DNA from: Limosilactobacillus sp.
Lineage (GTDB): Bacteria > Bacillota > Bacilli > Lactobacillales > Lactobacillaceae
Assembly (NCBI RefSeq): GCF_022651205.1
Contig: NZ_JALCQI010000001.1
Location: 1-64,000, forward strand
Direction: 5' to 3'
Length of the DNA: 64,000 nt
Program-made: the position numbers and the translations under genes
The notes under the pieces: generated by a model
Told to the model about the DNA's origin: nothing
Databases searched by the model: none
The model's input: the letters and a program-made list of their open reading frames with translations, nothing else
Shown here: positions 1 through 7,466 of the stretch, piece after piece
How the letters are laid out: each line of letters opens with the position of its first letter
Position numbering within the stretch: position 1 is the first letter of the stretch

Positions 1-400
1 GACCAAGGAAGGCTAGTTTCTCAAAGATGATCCCAAAGATAAGACCGGTAACTAGGCTAACTATCATTAAGTAGCATTTCTCAATGATTGTTAGAAGCTG
101 AAGGTTCCGACTAGTCATTCCTAGCATACTGTATAAGCCCATTTCTCGGCTCCGCTGTTGCCAAAGAAAACGATTGACGTAAATCAAGAAGGCTAAGGTA
201 ACTAGAAGAATAAACTGGAAACCAAGATCAAGCATTGCTGAAGTGGTAGCTCCCGTATTAAGTTTCTTAAGGCTAGAGTTGGCTTCAATTGCAAGAAAAA
301 TGTAATTAATTGCGACAAGCATAATGGTTGCCATTAGGTATGGTCCATAGCTCCGCATATTTCGCTTGAAACTGGAATTAATTAACCTGAAATATAACAT
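1..400 (-). CDS. ABC transporter permease, FtsX/BceB type (C-terminus outside window)
   Basis: The first 133 codons of a permease run off the window's left edge. The start ATG lies two bases after the stop of the upstream ATPase gene, with AAGG just ahead, so the two are cotranslated. A hydrophobic segment near residues 22-42 (PYLMATIMLVAINYIFLA) is followed by a second at about 60-80 and by QQRSREMGLYSMLGM, the cytoplasmic RxxExGxxxxxG signature of FtsX-family permeases. The family (BceB, YtsD, VraG) exports or detoxifies peptide antibiotics together with its ATPase and a BceRS-type two-component system, which lies just upstream here. The large extracellular sensor domain would be in the missing part, so the substrate cannot be judged. 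Confidence 0.85.
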   Translation of the reverse strand, partial: MLYFRLINSSFKRNMRSYGPYLMATIMLVAINYIFLAIEANSSLKKLNTGATTSAMLDLGFQFILLVTLAFLIYVNRFLWQQRSREMGLYSMLGMTSRNLQLLTIIEKCYLMIVSLVTGLIFGIIFEKLAFLG

Positions 401-402
401 CC

Positions 403-1158
403 TTATTCACCGCCATTCGTAAGGGTCATCATCGTGTTACTAATTTGCTCCTGATATTCTTTAAGAGATTCGTCACCGCGGAATAACTCATGATAAATTT
501 TACCGTCCTTGATAAATAGGGTTCGCTTAGCATGACTAGCGGCCGCAGCGCTATGAGTTACCATAATGATCGTTTGTCCATGATTATTGACGGTATCAAA
601 AAGATGAAGAATTTCGTTGCTTGTATTTGAGTCAAGCGCCCCCGTAGGTTCATCAGCTAATAAGAGGTCAGGGTGGGTAATTAATGCACGAGCAATCGCT
701 ACCCGTTGTTGTTGACCACCAGAAATTTCAGTTGGAAATCGGTCGATGATCTTAGTGATTCCGAGAGCTTTTGCTAGGGGATCAATTCTTTTTGCCATTT
801 CAGCAACGGGAACTTTTGCGAGGACTAACGGTAAATAAATATTATCGCGACTAGAAAGACTATCGAGAAGGTTAAAATGCTGAAAGATGAAACCTAAGTG
901 TTCGCGACGATACTTTGCTGCTTCGTCTGGAGTGAGGTCACTAAGGTCCTGATCGTTTAGTAAGACCTCACCGGCTGTTGCCTTTTCGAGGGTTGCAATG
1001 ATATTTAATAAGGTGCTTTTTCCCGCACCTGACTCTCCCATAATTGCAATGTATTCGCCGGCATTAACATCAAAGCTAATATCCTTTAGTGCCCTCACCG
1101 GGTGACTTGAGTTAGCGTTATATATTCGTTGGACGTGACTGATGTGAAGAAGATTCAT
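403..1158 (-). CDS. ABC transporter ATP-binding protein, BceA type
   Basis: Nucleotide-binding subunit that would power the adjoining FtsX-type permease. In the 251-residue form, Walker A GESGAGKST is at about 41-49, the Q-loop IFQHF at about 91-95, the signature ISGGQQQ at about 145-151 and Walker B LLLADEPTGALD at about 165-176; all catalytic residues are intact. An in-frame ATG three codons upstream sits directly against the GGG of the Shine-Dalgarno sequence, so the second Met (MNLLHI) is the better start. The family is MacB/LolD/BceA-like; the nearby two-component system makes a cell-envelope-stress or antimicrobial-peptide role most likely. Confidence 0.88.
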   Translation of the reverse strand: MNLLHISHVQRIYNANSSHPVRALKDISFDVNAGEYIAIMGESGAGKSTLLNIIATLEKATAGEVLLNDQDLSDLTPDEAAKYRREHLGFIFQHFNLLDSLSSRDNIYLPLVLAKVPVAEMAKRIDPLAKALGITKIIDRFPTEISGGQQQRVAIARALITHPDLLLADEPTGALDSNTSNEILHLFDTVNNHGQTIIMVTHSAAAASHAKRTLFIKDGKIYHELFRGDESLKEYQEQISNTMMTLTNGGE

Positions 1159-1194
1159 GTTTTCCATCCCTTTCTTGTAATGGGTTAAATTTTA

Positions 1195-1470
1195 TGATTG
1201 AAATCTGTTTGTTGGGGAGTTCACTTGAGATAGCGATCTAGGCGACTGAGTCAAAACGTTGGAGTGAACCAGAGGCTGGGAATTAACCCAGTCTCTTAAC
1301 TATTTTAAATATGATAATACAACAGCGCAGTAGCTGGCTGGCAGTTCAAACGCTGATAAATCAGCATTTGACCAACCCCTAGTAGGCTAGCTTCGCGTCG
1401 TAGCCATCCTTGCGGAGGTGGGACAACGAACTAGGCAAGCTAGTTCTGTCCCACTCTCGTCTGATTTTCC
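1195..1470. repeat. Composite intergenic repeat: class II hairpins plus family B fragment
   Basis: Non-coding and highly structured. It contains a GTTCAC.../...AGTGAAC pair, the family B motif GGCTGGGAATTAACCC, then GCGCAGTAGCT, a hairpin, CATCCTTGCG and a second hairpin whose arms are GTGGGAC and GTCCCAC. The order GCAGTA, hairpin, CTTGCG, hairpin recurs downstream of galK and downstream of galR. A 12-base block CTGGTTCACTCC is shared, in opposite orientation, with the repeat between galK and galT. Only a stretch of remnants lies between this and the class I copy on its right. Confidence 0.6.
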
Positions 1471-1492
1471 TAGAGCTAAAAGGTTCTACTGC

Positions 1493-1668
1493 AGCATAGT
1501 CTAAACGTGCTTCGCCCGAGTTCCCTAGAGATAAAAGTTCTACTGCAACGTAGCTTAAATGTGCTCAGCCTAATCTTCCTCAAGCTAACGACCTCCACCT
1601 CCGACGGCATACCGCCGTTCGGTGGAGAAATCGTTAGCCACCGGAAGATTTTAACGGCTTCGCACTCT
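1493..1668 (-). repeat. Class I structured repeat, copy 1
   Basis: Read on the minus strand it begins AGAGTGCGAAGCC just after the kinase terminator's T-run. It has stems AATCTTCC/GGAAGATT, GCTAACGA/TCGTTAGC and CTCCACC/GGTGGAG, and ends in two tail boxes closing with GCAGTAGAA. It is nearly identical to the copy behind dacA at the other end of the window. One outer-stem C-G pair there is a U-A pair here. Confidence 0.75.
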
Positions 1669-1673
1669 TATTA

Positions 1674-1721
1674 TAAAAAGGCTCTCCACTGATTTGTACT
1701 TACAGCATTGTGGAGAACCTT
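1674..1721 (-). terminator. Rho-independent terminator of the two-component operon
   Basis: On the minus strand AAGGTTCTCCAC pairs with GTGGAGAGCCTT and is followed by TTTATAAT. It lies directly after the kinase stop codon and before the class I repeat. Confidence 0.7.
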
Positions 1722-1735
1722 ACAGAATTGTAATG

Positions 1736-2722
1736 TTAGGTGTAATTTTTAGTTTTTCTGATGTTATTTCCCGGGAAATGTAAAATTGCTTGAGTTCCTT
1801 GACCGCTTTTTGAGTTAATTGTCAGACTAAAATTTAATTGAGCCGTGACCTTTTTAACTAGGTAAAGGCCCATTCCGGTTGATTTAGTTGTTTGGTGACC
1901 GTTCTTCCCGGAGAACCCATTATCGTAAATTCGGGGAAGATCACCACTGGAAATTCCGACACCATTATCAATGATTTGGAGTTCATTGGTATCCCATTTT
2001 AAGGTGATTGATGCACCATTCGGGGAGTATTTGATTGCGTTCGAAAGTAATTGGTTAATGCAAAATCGGAACCACTTGCGGTCAGTTAACACCTGGACAC
2101 CGTTAAGCTCTACCAATTGAGGAATCAATTGGTGGTTAATGAAAAGTGTTGAGTTTTGCTTTAAGATCTCGCTAATTAACGAATCAAGGCTAATCCATTC
2201 AAAGTTAAAATCGTGACTTGTCATTGAGAGCCGCTCATCGTTTAGTAACATGTCAAGGTGATAATTGGCTTGTTGGACAGCTTGAAGAATATTATTGCTA
2301 GTGACGACATCGTTATTTTCCGCTGCAGCTTGTAATCCAGTTAATGAATTTTTGATCTCATGGGAATAAAGCTCAATATGGTCCAGTTGATCTTGTCGCT
2401 GGTTATTTAAATGGCGGATTTGGTGTTCACTCTCACGATGTTGCAATCGGTAAGAACGCAATAATTGAGCCTCAACAGGATTATTAGCGCAAATGACCTT
2501 CTCCTTAACGATCGCTCTTAATTGTTTAGCATGATGGAAGCTGTTAACTAAGAACCAAATTATTAGAAACGGGAGACTAAAGCGAAGGGTATCCCAGAAA
2601 AAGGTTCTTGGCAAATAGTACAAGGTTGCAAGAAGACAGATTAAGCCCCAGAAGAAAAAGTAGGTAATGGTAATAGGTAAGAATGACTTGAATTGATAGA
2701 ACCAAAATGTTTTAGTCTTCAT
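1736..2722 (-). CDS. Intramembrane-sensing histidine kinase (BceS-like)
   Basis: Short sensor kinase of 328 residues. Two membrane helices (about 13-37 and 42-61) are joined by only a few residues, leaving no extracellular sensor domain; this is typical of BceS/LiaS kinases, which detect stress through the partner ABC transporter. The phosphoacceptor is His121 in the H-box SHEIKNSL. The N-box (NQLLSNAIKYSP), G1 (DNGVGI) and G2 (GMGLYLVKK) are all present. The gene overlaps the regulator's stop by 11 bases, so the two form one operon. The transporter genes follow after about 570 bases of repeats instead of directly. Confidence 0.87.
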   Translation of the reverse strand: MKTKTFWFYQFKSFLPITITYFFFWGLICLLATLYYLPRTFFWDTLRFSLPFLIIWFLVNSFHHAKQLRAIVKEKVICANNPVEAQLLRSYRLQHRESEHQIRHLNNQRQDQLDHIELYSHEIKNSLTGLQAAAENNDVVTSNNILQAVQQANYHLDMLLNDERLSMTSHDFNFEWISLDSLISEILKQNSTLFINHQLIPQLVELNGVQVLTDRKWFRFCINQLLSNAIKYSPNGASITLKWDTNELQIIDNGVGISSGDLPRIYDNGFSGKNGHQTTKSTGMGLYLVKKVTAQLNFSLTINSKSGQGTQAILHFPGNNIRKTKNYT

Positions 2723-3395
2723 GATTATTCACCAGTCGGTAGCCAATCCCCCGTTCGGTTCGCAAGCACCGATCCATGTTAATCGTGGCTAATTTAGAAC
2801 GAAGTCGACTAATGTTAACGTTTAGGGTGTTATCATTTAGAAATTTTCCACCCTGCCAAAGCGATTCGAGAAGGTATTCTTTTGTAACGGTATGGTCTAA
2901 GTGGCTAATTAGGATTCCTAAAAGGGCACTTTCCGTTGGCGATAGCTGGATACTGCCTTGTGGGGTCGTTAATTCATTAGTTAAAGAATTAAAGTGGTTA
3001 GAATCCCAGGTAAGTATATTCCCGCCCTCTGCTTCATGACTTCGCCGAAGGAGTGCCTGTATTTTAGCGAGGAGAACTGCGGTAGAGAATGGCTTCATGA
3101 TATAATCATCAGCTCCCGACGTGATTGCGTGCATAATGTTGCTGTCAATATCGGCTGCTGAAATTACAATAATTGGTACTTGTGTTACTTTTCGTACCTG
3201 ATTGATCCAATAGAAGCCATCAAAGGTTGGCAGGGTAATGTCAAATAAAATCAGGTCAGGTGAAGCGGCTGCTACCTCCTGATCAACGTAATCCCAGTCA
3301 TTAACGGTTACCACAGAATGCTTCCACTTTGCTAGTTCGTCATGGATCGTTTGGATAATAGCGGGATTATCTTCCACAATAAATATTTTTGCCAT
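2712..3395 (-). CDS. OmpR-family response regulator (BceR-like)
   Basis: A receiver domain (acidic pair EDN at about 8-10, phosphoacceptor Asp52 in LILFDITLP, Lys101 in YIMKPF) is joined to a C-terminal winged helix of the OmpR/PhoB type (ending in RTERGIGYRLV). I chose the start at MAKIFIVEDN, which has GGGGGT just upstream, over an upstream in-frame ATG that would add 19 unrelated residues and run into the terminator of the gene before it. It probably regulates the BceAB-like transporter downstream; no direct-repeat operator was identified with confidence. Confidence 0.88.
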   Translation of the reverse strand: MAKIFIVEDNPAIIQTIHDELAKWKHSVVTVNDWDYVDQEVAAASPDLILFDITLPTFDGFYWINQVRKVTQVPIIVISAADIDSNIMHAITSGADDYIMKPFSTAVLLAKIQALLRRSHEAEGGNILTWDSNHFNSLTNELTTPQGSIQLSPTESALLGILISHLDHTVTKEYLLESLWQGGKFLNDNTLNVNISRLRSKLATINMDRCLRTERGIGYRLVNNHED

Positions 3396-3442
3396 TTTTG
3401 AACCCCCGAATACCAAATAACTAACCAAATCATACATTAAGA

Positions 3443-3483
3443 AAATCCCCAACTCAAATCGTGATGACCTGAGTTGGGGATTT
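3443..3483 (-). terminator. Rho-independent terminator after the Pnu-family gene
   Basis: A perfect 14-base inverted repeat (AAATCCCCAACTCA and its complement) around a 13-base loop, with a short T-run (TTTTCTT) on the minus strand. It sits between the Pnu gene's stop and the response regulator. Confidence 0.85.
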
Positions 3484-3494
3484 ATTAGTTTAGG

Positions 3495-4241
3495 TTAAGC
3501 TTGTAAGTTTGCTGAGTACTTAGCTTCTTCTTTTTCAAGACGGGCACGTTCGCGCTTGTTGTACCATGGTGAAATGGTAAAGGCCAAGACGTCATTGATG
3601 ATGTAAACCATACTGTTAACTGCCATTGCCAATGAAGCATCACCTTGAGCGAAGGTAATTCCCCAAAGAACCATTTGGAAAATTCCTGAAGCCAACCACC
3701 AGAAGTATTGGTTGTTGTACCGGAGGAAGCAGATAACACCAGCAGTTAAGCTGATTGAGAAGCTAATAGCGTCAACCCATGGCCGTGGATCGTTTGTTAA
3801 GGCACCAATCAGGTAACCGGAAACAAAGTAAACAACAATTGTTGACAGGATTGCGATGACCCAAGTCTTACCAGTGAACTTCCGGATCTTTGAGACCATG
3901 TTGATGTTCCAGTTTGCGGAAAGAAGGACTGGAATATCAAGAGTAATGACGTAGGCAAGTTGTTCACCAATACTTAGGTAGTTCTTTGCGCTAAAACCAA
4001 CGATGATAAAACAAATGGCGGAAAGAATCCCTAGCCAACCGTTAACTGATTTAGCAGCATTAATTGCCAAAATACAAAGAACTCCTAATGTTGTCCCGAT
4101 AAAGGTAATTACCGTAATCCAAGTAATTTTATCATTTACCAAGGTCATTACCTGACAACCAAGACTGAAGAAAAAGAGGTAGTAATTTTGCTGAGGCCAG
4201 CCCTTAAGTTGGTGAGCGAGAAAGTGTAGATAATTCTTCAT
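3495..4241 (-). CDS. Pnu-family (PnuC/PnuN-type) nucleoside transporter
   Basis: Membrane protein of 248 residues with seven or eight hydrophobic segments and a charged C-terminal tail (NKRERARLEKEEAKY), the usual size and shape of PnuC facilitators, which import nicotinamide riboside or related nucleosides by coupling to intracellular phosphorylation. The tryptophan-rich QYFWWLASGIFQMVLWG segment lies in the region that binds substrate in PnuC. It is monocistronic, with its own terminator. Two NrdR-like boxes lie just upstream, so it may belong to the NrdR-controlled subgroup predicted to carry deoxyribonucleosides (PnuN) instead of nicotinamide riboside. The family is clear; the substrate is inference. 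Confidence 0.82.
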   Translation of the reverse strand: MKNYLHFLAHQLKGWPQQNYYLFFFSLGCQVMTLVNDKITWITVITFIGTTLGVLCILAINAAKSVNGWLGILSAICFIIVGFSAKNYLSIGEQLAYVITLDIPVLLSANWNINMVSKIRKFTGKTWVIAILSTIVVYFVSGYLIGALTNDPRPWVDAISFSISLTAGVICFLRYNNQYFWWLASGIFQMVLWGITFAQGDASLAMAVNSMVYIINDVLAFTISPWYNKRERARLEKEEAKYSANLQA

Positions 4242-4257
4242 TACTCAAAGTCTCCTA

Positions 4258-4315
4258 TATCTATATATTGTGTCCATCACAAATAATAAAACTAAAAAAG
4301 TACAATATATTGTGG
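4258..4315 (-). promoter_or_regulatory. Tandem NrdR-like boxes upstream of the Pnu gene
   Basis: On the minus strand, CCACAATATATTGTAC and ACACAATATATAGATA are two 16-base sites that fit the published NrdR consensus acaCwAtATaTwGtgt. Their starts are 42 bases apart, close to four helical turns, so they face the same side of the DNA. NrdR represses ribonucleotide reductase and deoxynucleotide genes. The 145 bases upstream of these boxes, up to the greA-like gene, show nothing else. Confidence 0.55.
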
Positions 4316-4461
4316 ACACGTAAAAATACAACGATATCTAGTATAGCATTCTTCCTCTTTGAAACAAGGAGAAAATCTGGCAATTAATCAGTTGATATTT
4401 GCCCGAATGGTTTCAGGGATAGGCATAGGATAAAGTTAAAATATTTTTTTACTGAGGCAGT

Positions 4462-4980
4462 TTAATCTAATTCTTCTGGTGGGGTTAATTGAACCGCCAG
4501 TATTTTAACTTTATAGGTAGACTGAGGAGCCTGAACAGAAACCGTTTGTCCAGCTTCCTGATGGAGGAGTGCTTGACCAAGTGGTGAGTCAAATGAGATC
4601 TTCTGCTTTTGCAGGTCTGCTTCCTGCTTACCGACAATGGTGTAATTAGCTTGTTCGTCGTCATCTTCAAACTGGAGGGTAACGGTTGAGCCGAGATCGA
4701 CAGTCTTAGTATCAGCAGGTTTAACTATTTCAGCGTATTGCAATTGTTTGTTCAGATAACGGAGTCGACTCTCCAAATGACGGAGTTCACGTTTTGCGGT
4801 GCTGTATTCTGTGTTTTCGGATAAGTCGCCGAGCGCACGCGCAGCTTTCAGTTGGCTAATCTTAGCGGGACGCTGTTTTTTTAACTGTTCAATCTCTTCT
4901 TCAATTTCGTGGTAGCCAGTAGGGGTCATTTTTTGAAAATAGACGCGGGCCATTGCTTCTTGGATTTTCTTTCGTTGCAT
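4462..4980 (-). CDS. greA: GreA/GreB-family transcript cleavage factor
   Basis: The 172-residue protein has an N-terminal antiparallel coiled coil carrying GDLSENTEY (Asp52 and Glu55), the acidic tip that enters the RNA polymerase secondary channel and stimulates RNA cleavage. A C-terminal FKBP-like domain follows (FDSPLGQALLHQEAGQTVSV). The start MQRKKIQEAM is preceded by AAGGAG; longer in-frame extensions run into the divergent promoter and are not plausible. It is more divergent than a canonical 155-160 residue GreA, with a longer N-terminus, so it may be a second Gre paralogue. Confidence 0.82.
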   Translation of the reverse strand: MQRKKIQEAMARVYFQKMTPTGYHEIEEEIEQLKKQRPAKISQLKAARALGDLSENTEYSTAKRELRHLESRLRYLNKQLQYAEIVKPADTKTVDLGSTVTLQFEDDDEQANYTIVGKQEADLQKQKISFDSPLGQALLHQEAGQTVSVQAPQSTYKVKILAVQLTPPEELD

Positions 4981-5021
4981 TTTAAATGATCGCTCCTTGA
5001 TTATCCCCTCAAAGGGCATAA

Positions 5022-5051
5022 TTAATTGTTCATTTGTAATTATGATATGAT
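5022..5051 (+). promoter_or_regulatory. Probable promoter with extended -10
   Basis: TTAATT is 18 bases ahead of TGATATGAT (extended -10 TGn plus TATGAT), followed by ATGGAGGAAT as the ribosome site of the next gene. Confidence 0.5.
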
Positions 5052-5092
5052 AGAGAAGATAATTCAATTTATGATGGAGGAATAATTGGGAA

Positions 5093-6211
5093 ATGAGCGA
5101 ACATGAAGAACATCTTAAAGGGTTCCTAAATTCGTCCACGTATGACCAGCTATCTGCTAACCAGCAGAAACATGCTCAAGACATCCTGACTCGGTTTAAC
5201 AAGTACATGACTGAAGAGCACCAACTGGATGACACCGCGTGGACGCCCCAAGCGGTTAAGCAAGTAATGGTTGGTCAATTCATTGCTGATCCAGCATTAA
5301 CCAATTCATTTGGGATTGCCGTTGCACCTGTTTTGAAGGCTTATCAAAAGTATTTGGGGAATAAACAATTAAGTGCTATTGAAGCGGCGATCGATGAACA
5401 GCGACCAACAATGAATAAGTGCCGGAAAGCTCATCAAACATTGGCTGAAATGAATGGTGAACCGGTAAAGAAGGAAACGCCAGTAGAGAAGAAAGCGACC
5501 GTTGATGAACAGCCACAACAACCAACTACACCAGTAAAGTTAATTCCAGCCGCAAAAATGAAGCAACAAATTGCCCAAATTAAGCAAGAAGTAGCAACCG
5601 CTCCTGAATTTCAGGACAAAGAATTAAGCGTTGCTGATCAACAATATCTGGTAGTTGAATTCTTGCAATTAATGTACCAAGAGTGTCACCAGGGACCTAA
5701 CCAATGGCAATTTAGTGATTTACAATTGGTTCTGGGGATGATGATGCCACTAGACCCGAACATCACTAAATTAGAGATCTTAAATATCGTTCCGACCGCG
5801 CAAGCATTGTTTGATTATTTAAAGCGAACCGATCAGATTACGATGGAACAATATCGAGTTGCGCTGAAATCAATTGCCCACATGCAGACGTCACAGAATA
5901 TGTTGGCTTCACTTGAACGACGACAACGGACAACCCAGCTGATGCTTTCATACATCCGGAGTCGGGGTGTTGATACTGATAACATTAATAAGACCGAAAA
6001 GTGGATGGATGCTCACCAGTCCGAAGTAGCAGACTTTATGCGTTCAATTCTGAGACCATGGGGTGAATATGAACGGCAGCAATTGCATAAGCAACAGCAA
6101 GCTCACCAGCAACAGGTCCCAGTAGAAAAGGATAAACAGTTGCTGAAGAAGAAACGAGTACCCCAGGGGATCAAGTTTAGTAAGAAGCGGCGAAAAAAGC
6201 GCAAAAAATAG
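5093..6211 (+). CDS. Conserved-looking protein of unknown function, basic C-terminus
   Basis: The product of 372 residues is not one I recognise. It appears soluble and mostly helical, with no signal peptide or membrane segment. A low-complexity Gln/Pro/Lys linker near residues 120-150 separates two helical regions. The C-terminus is strongly basic (KKKRVPQ, then KFSKKRRKKRKK), which suggests nucleic-acid or ribosome contact. GGAGG lies 12 bases before the ATG. The next small gene begins 40 bases downstream with its own strong ribosome site, so the two are probably cotranscribed, divergently from the GreA-like gene. Function cannot be stated. Confidence 0.7.
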   Translation: MSEHEEHLKGFLNSSTYDQLSANQQKHAQDILTRFNKYMTEEHQLDDTAWTPQAVKQVMVGQFIADPALTNSFGIAVAPVLKAYQKYLGNKQLSAIEAAIDEQRPTMNKCRKAHQTLAEMNGEPVKKETPVEKKATVDEQPQQPTTPVKLIPAAKMKQQIAQIKQEVATAPEFQDKELSVADQQYLVVEFLQLMYQECHQGPNQWQFSDLQLVLGMMMPLDPNITKLEILNIVPTAQALFDYLKRTDQITMEQYRVALKSIAHMQTSQNMLASLERRQRTTQLMLSYIRSRGVDTDNINKTEKWMDAHQSEVADFMRSILRPWGEYERQQLHKQQQAHQQQVPVEKDKQLLKKKRVPQGIKFSKKRRKKRKK

Positions 6212-6250
6212 TTAACTCACTATTTTAGTAACGGAAGGAGGCTGAAGTTT

Positions 6251-6577
6251 ATGAGTGAATATATTCCTGAAAACATGGAAGAAGTAGCCGTTCAGGTAGC
6301 TAAGCGCCAAGTCCACGGTGAAAAGGTAACTCCTGAAGAAGTCATTGAACAGGCAGTCCCTGACATCCTTCAGGTATTGTTGGATGATGCTCTTGAAGGC
6401 CGCTACGATGAAGTGAAGCGCGATGGCGATCAGCTGATTGTTACCGATGCGATGGGTGCACAAGTTGGAACAATAGCACCAAAGGGAAAGAGCTTTGTTG
6501 ACGACTTTAAGGAAGATTCAGATGCCTTAATTGACTATCTTGAGTCGCAGGTTGCTAAACTAGTTGGTGGCCGGTAA
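6251..6577 (+). CDS. Small acidic protein of unknown function
   Basis: A protein of 108 residues, strongly acidic, with predicted helices separated by a short beta-like stretch (DQLIVTDAMGAQVGTI). There is no signal peptide or membrane segment. The ribosome site AAGGAGG is strong. It follows the basic-tailed protein in the same orientation and ends just before a family B repeat and a terminator. An acidic/basic pair in one operon could form a complex, but that is only a suggestion. I do not recognise the family. Confidence 0.68.
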   Translation: MSEYIPENMEEVAVQVAKRQVHGEKVTPEEVIEQAVPDILQVLLDDALEGRYDEVKRDGDQLIVTDAMGAQVGTIAPKGKSFVDDFKEDSDALIDYLESQVAKLVGGR

Positions 6578-6579
6578 AG

Positions 6580-6656
6580 AAGTTAAGCTGGGAATTAACC
6601 GTCACTCAGTTAATTCCCGCAATTGGACTTCGTAAGTTCAAAAATTATTGAGTATA
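6580..6656 (+). repeat. Family B repeat, copy 1
   Basis: It contains AAGCTGGGAATTAACC, a complementary GTTAATTCCC arm, then GTAAGTTCAAAAATTATTGAG. The same left and right blocks flank a longer nested insert downstream of the GntR gene near 38.8-39.0 kb. Confidence 0.7.
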
Positions 6657-6657
6657 G

Positions 6658-6698
6658 AAAAATGCAGGAAAAAACATTTTGTTTTTTCCTGCATTTTT
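6658..6698. terminator. Bidirectional Rho-independent terminator
   Basis: AAAAATGCAGGAAAAAAC is followed by its complement, with T-runs on both strands. It separates two convergent operons. Confidence 0.88.
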
Positions 6699-6705
6699 CA
6701 CTACA

Positions 6706-6933
6706 TTAAAGTCGATTCTTAATGTCATAAGGCTTTGCTTCCATGGCCTTTGGCTTAGTTTGAGCATCCTTGGCGTAGAAAATAGCATACTCTTCATCAT
6801 CAGGGCCCTTTGCGATAACAAGGTCATCAGCTTGCCGTTCACGTTTGAAAATTTGTCCTTTCCGGACTGCTTCATTGTAATCATGAATATTAGCGATTGA
6901 ATCGCCAGGGTTAAAGAAAATTCTTGTTTCCAT
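6706..6933 (-). CDS. Small protein of unknown function
   Basis: A hydrophilic protein of 75 residues (starting METRIFFNPGD). The start follows GGAGG by seven bases; the longer reading frame upstream would overlap the preceding gene. The pattern of short strands (DLVIAKGPDDEEYAIFYAK) suggests a small beta-rich fold. It is the last gene of a minus-strand run behind the PEBP-like gene, only 13 bases away, and ends at the bidirectional terminator. No function is assigned. Confidence 0.7.
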   Translation of the reverse strand: METRIFFNPGDSIANIHDYNEAVRKGQIFKRERQADDLVIAKGPDDEEYAIFYAKDAQTKPKAMEAKPYDIKNRL

Positions 6934-6946
6934 TGTCTGTTCCTCC

Positions 6947-7453
6947 TTATGCACGACTTGGAATGTCAAATTCGGCTTGATCTAAAATATGTCCTTCAGC
7001 TGCATGGATAAAATCATTTAACCAGTAATGATTATTGAGTGGTAATTGGTCATCCAATGCGTAAACTCTTAGGGTATAGTGGTGCGTCTTGTCGGGTGGC
7101 TGTGGGCCAACGTAACCGCTAGTGATTGCCGGATTTCCATTAACTAGTGCTCCAGCGTTACTATTGTTTCCTTGGACAAACTGATCCTTCAATTGACGAC
7201 TAGCATTAGCAGGGATGCTAGTCATTGAACTAGGAATATTTGCCGCTAACCAGTGGATCCAGGTGAAACCACAGACGGGAGTTGAATCATAGTCAATAAA
7301 GACGATCGCAAAGGTCTTGGTGTCGGCTGGTGCATCATTAATTTCAATCGGGAAAGATTTAATTGGGTGGTCAGCTAGCATCAGATCAGCTGGTGCGTAT
7401 TTTCCATATTCGTCAGCTAACAGACCGTTAGTAAGTGGTACAGAAATTTTCAT
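6947..7453 (-). CDS. YbhB/YbcL-family Raf kinase inhibitor-like protein (PEBP fold)
   Basis: The 168-residue protein matches the bacterial phosphatidylethanolamine-binding-protein family. Its strand pattern and the phrases FAIVFIDYDSTPVCGFTWIHWLAANI and GYVGPQPPDKTHHYTLRVYALD correspond to the family's two conserved blocks, DPDAP-like and GPxPPxGxHRY-like, which form the anion-binding pocket. The biochemical role of bacterial members is not settled. A TTG codon directly before the ATG is an alternative start; the ATG with AAAGGAAG upstream is preferred. It lies 13 bases behind the tyrosine phosphatase gene, so it is likely cotranscribed. Confidence 0.85.
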   Translation of the reverse strand: MKISVPLTNGLLADEYGKYAPADLMLADHPIKSFPIEINDAPADTKTFAIVFIDYDSTPVCGFTWIHWLAANIPSSMTSIPANASRQLKDQFVQGNNSNAGALVNGNPAITSGYVGPQPPDKTHHYTLRVYALDDQLPLNNHYWLNDFIHAAEGHILDQAEFDIPSRA

Positions 7454-7466
7454 CAAATCACTTCCT

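Noticed and set aside
1507..1692. Plus-strand frame of 61 codons in the repeat region
   Set aside because: It lies wholly inside repeat and terminator sequence on the strand opposite to the class I repeat, with no ribosome site and no protein-like composition.
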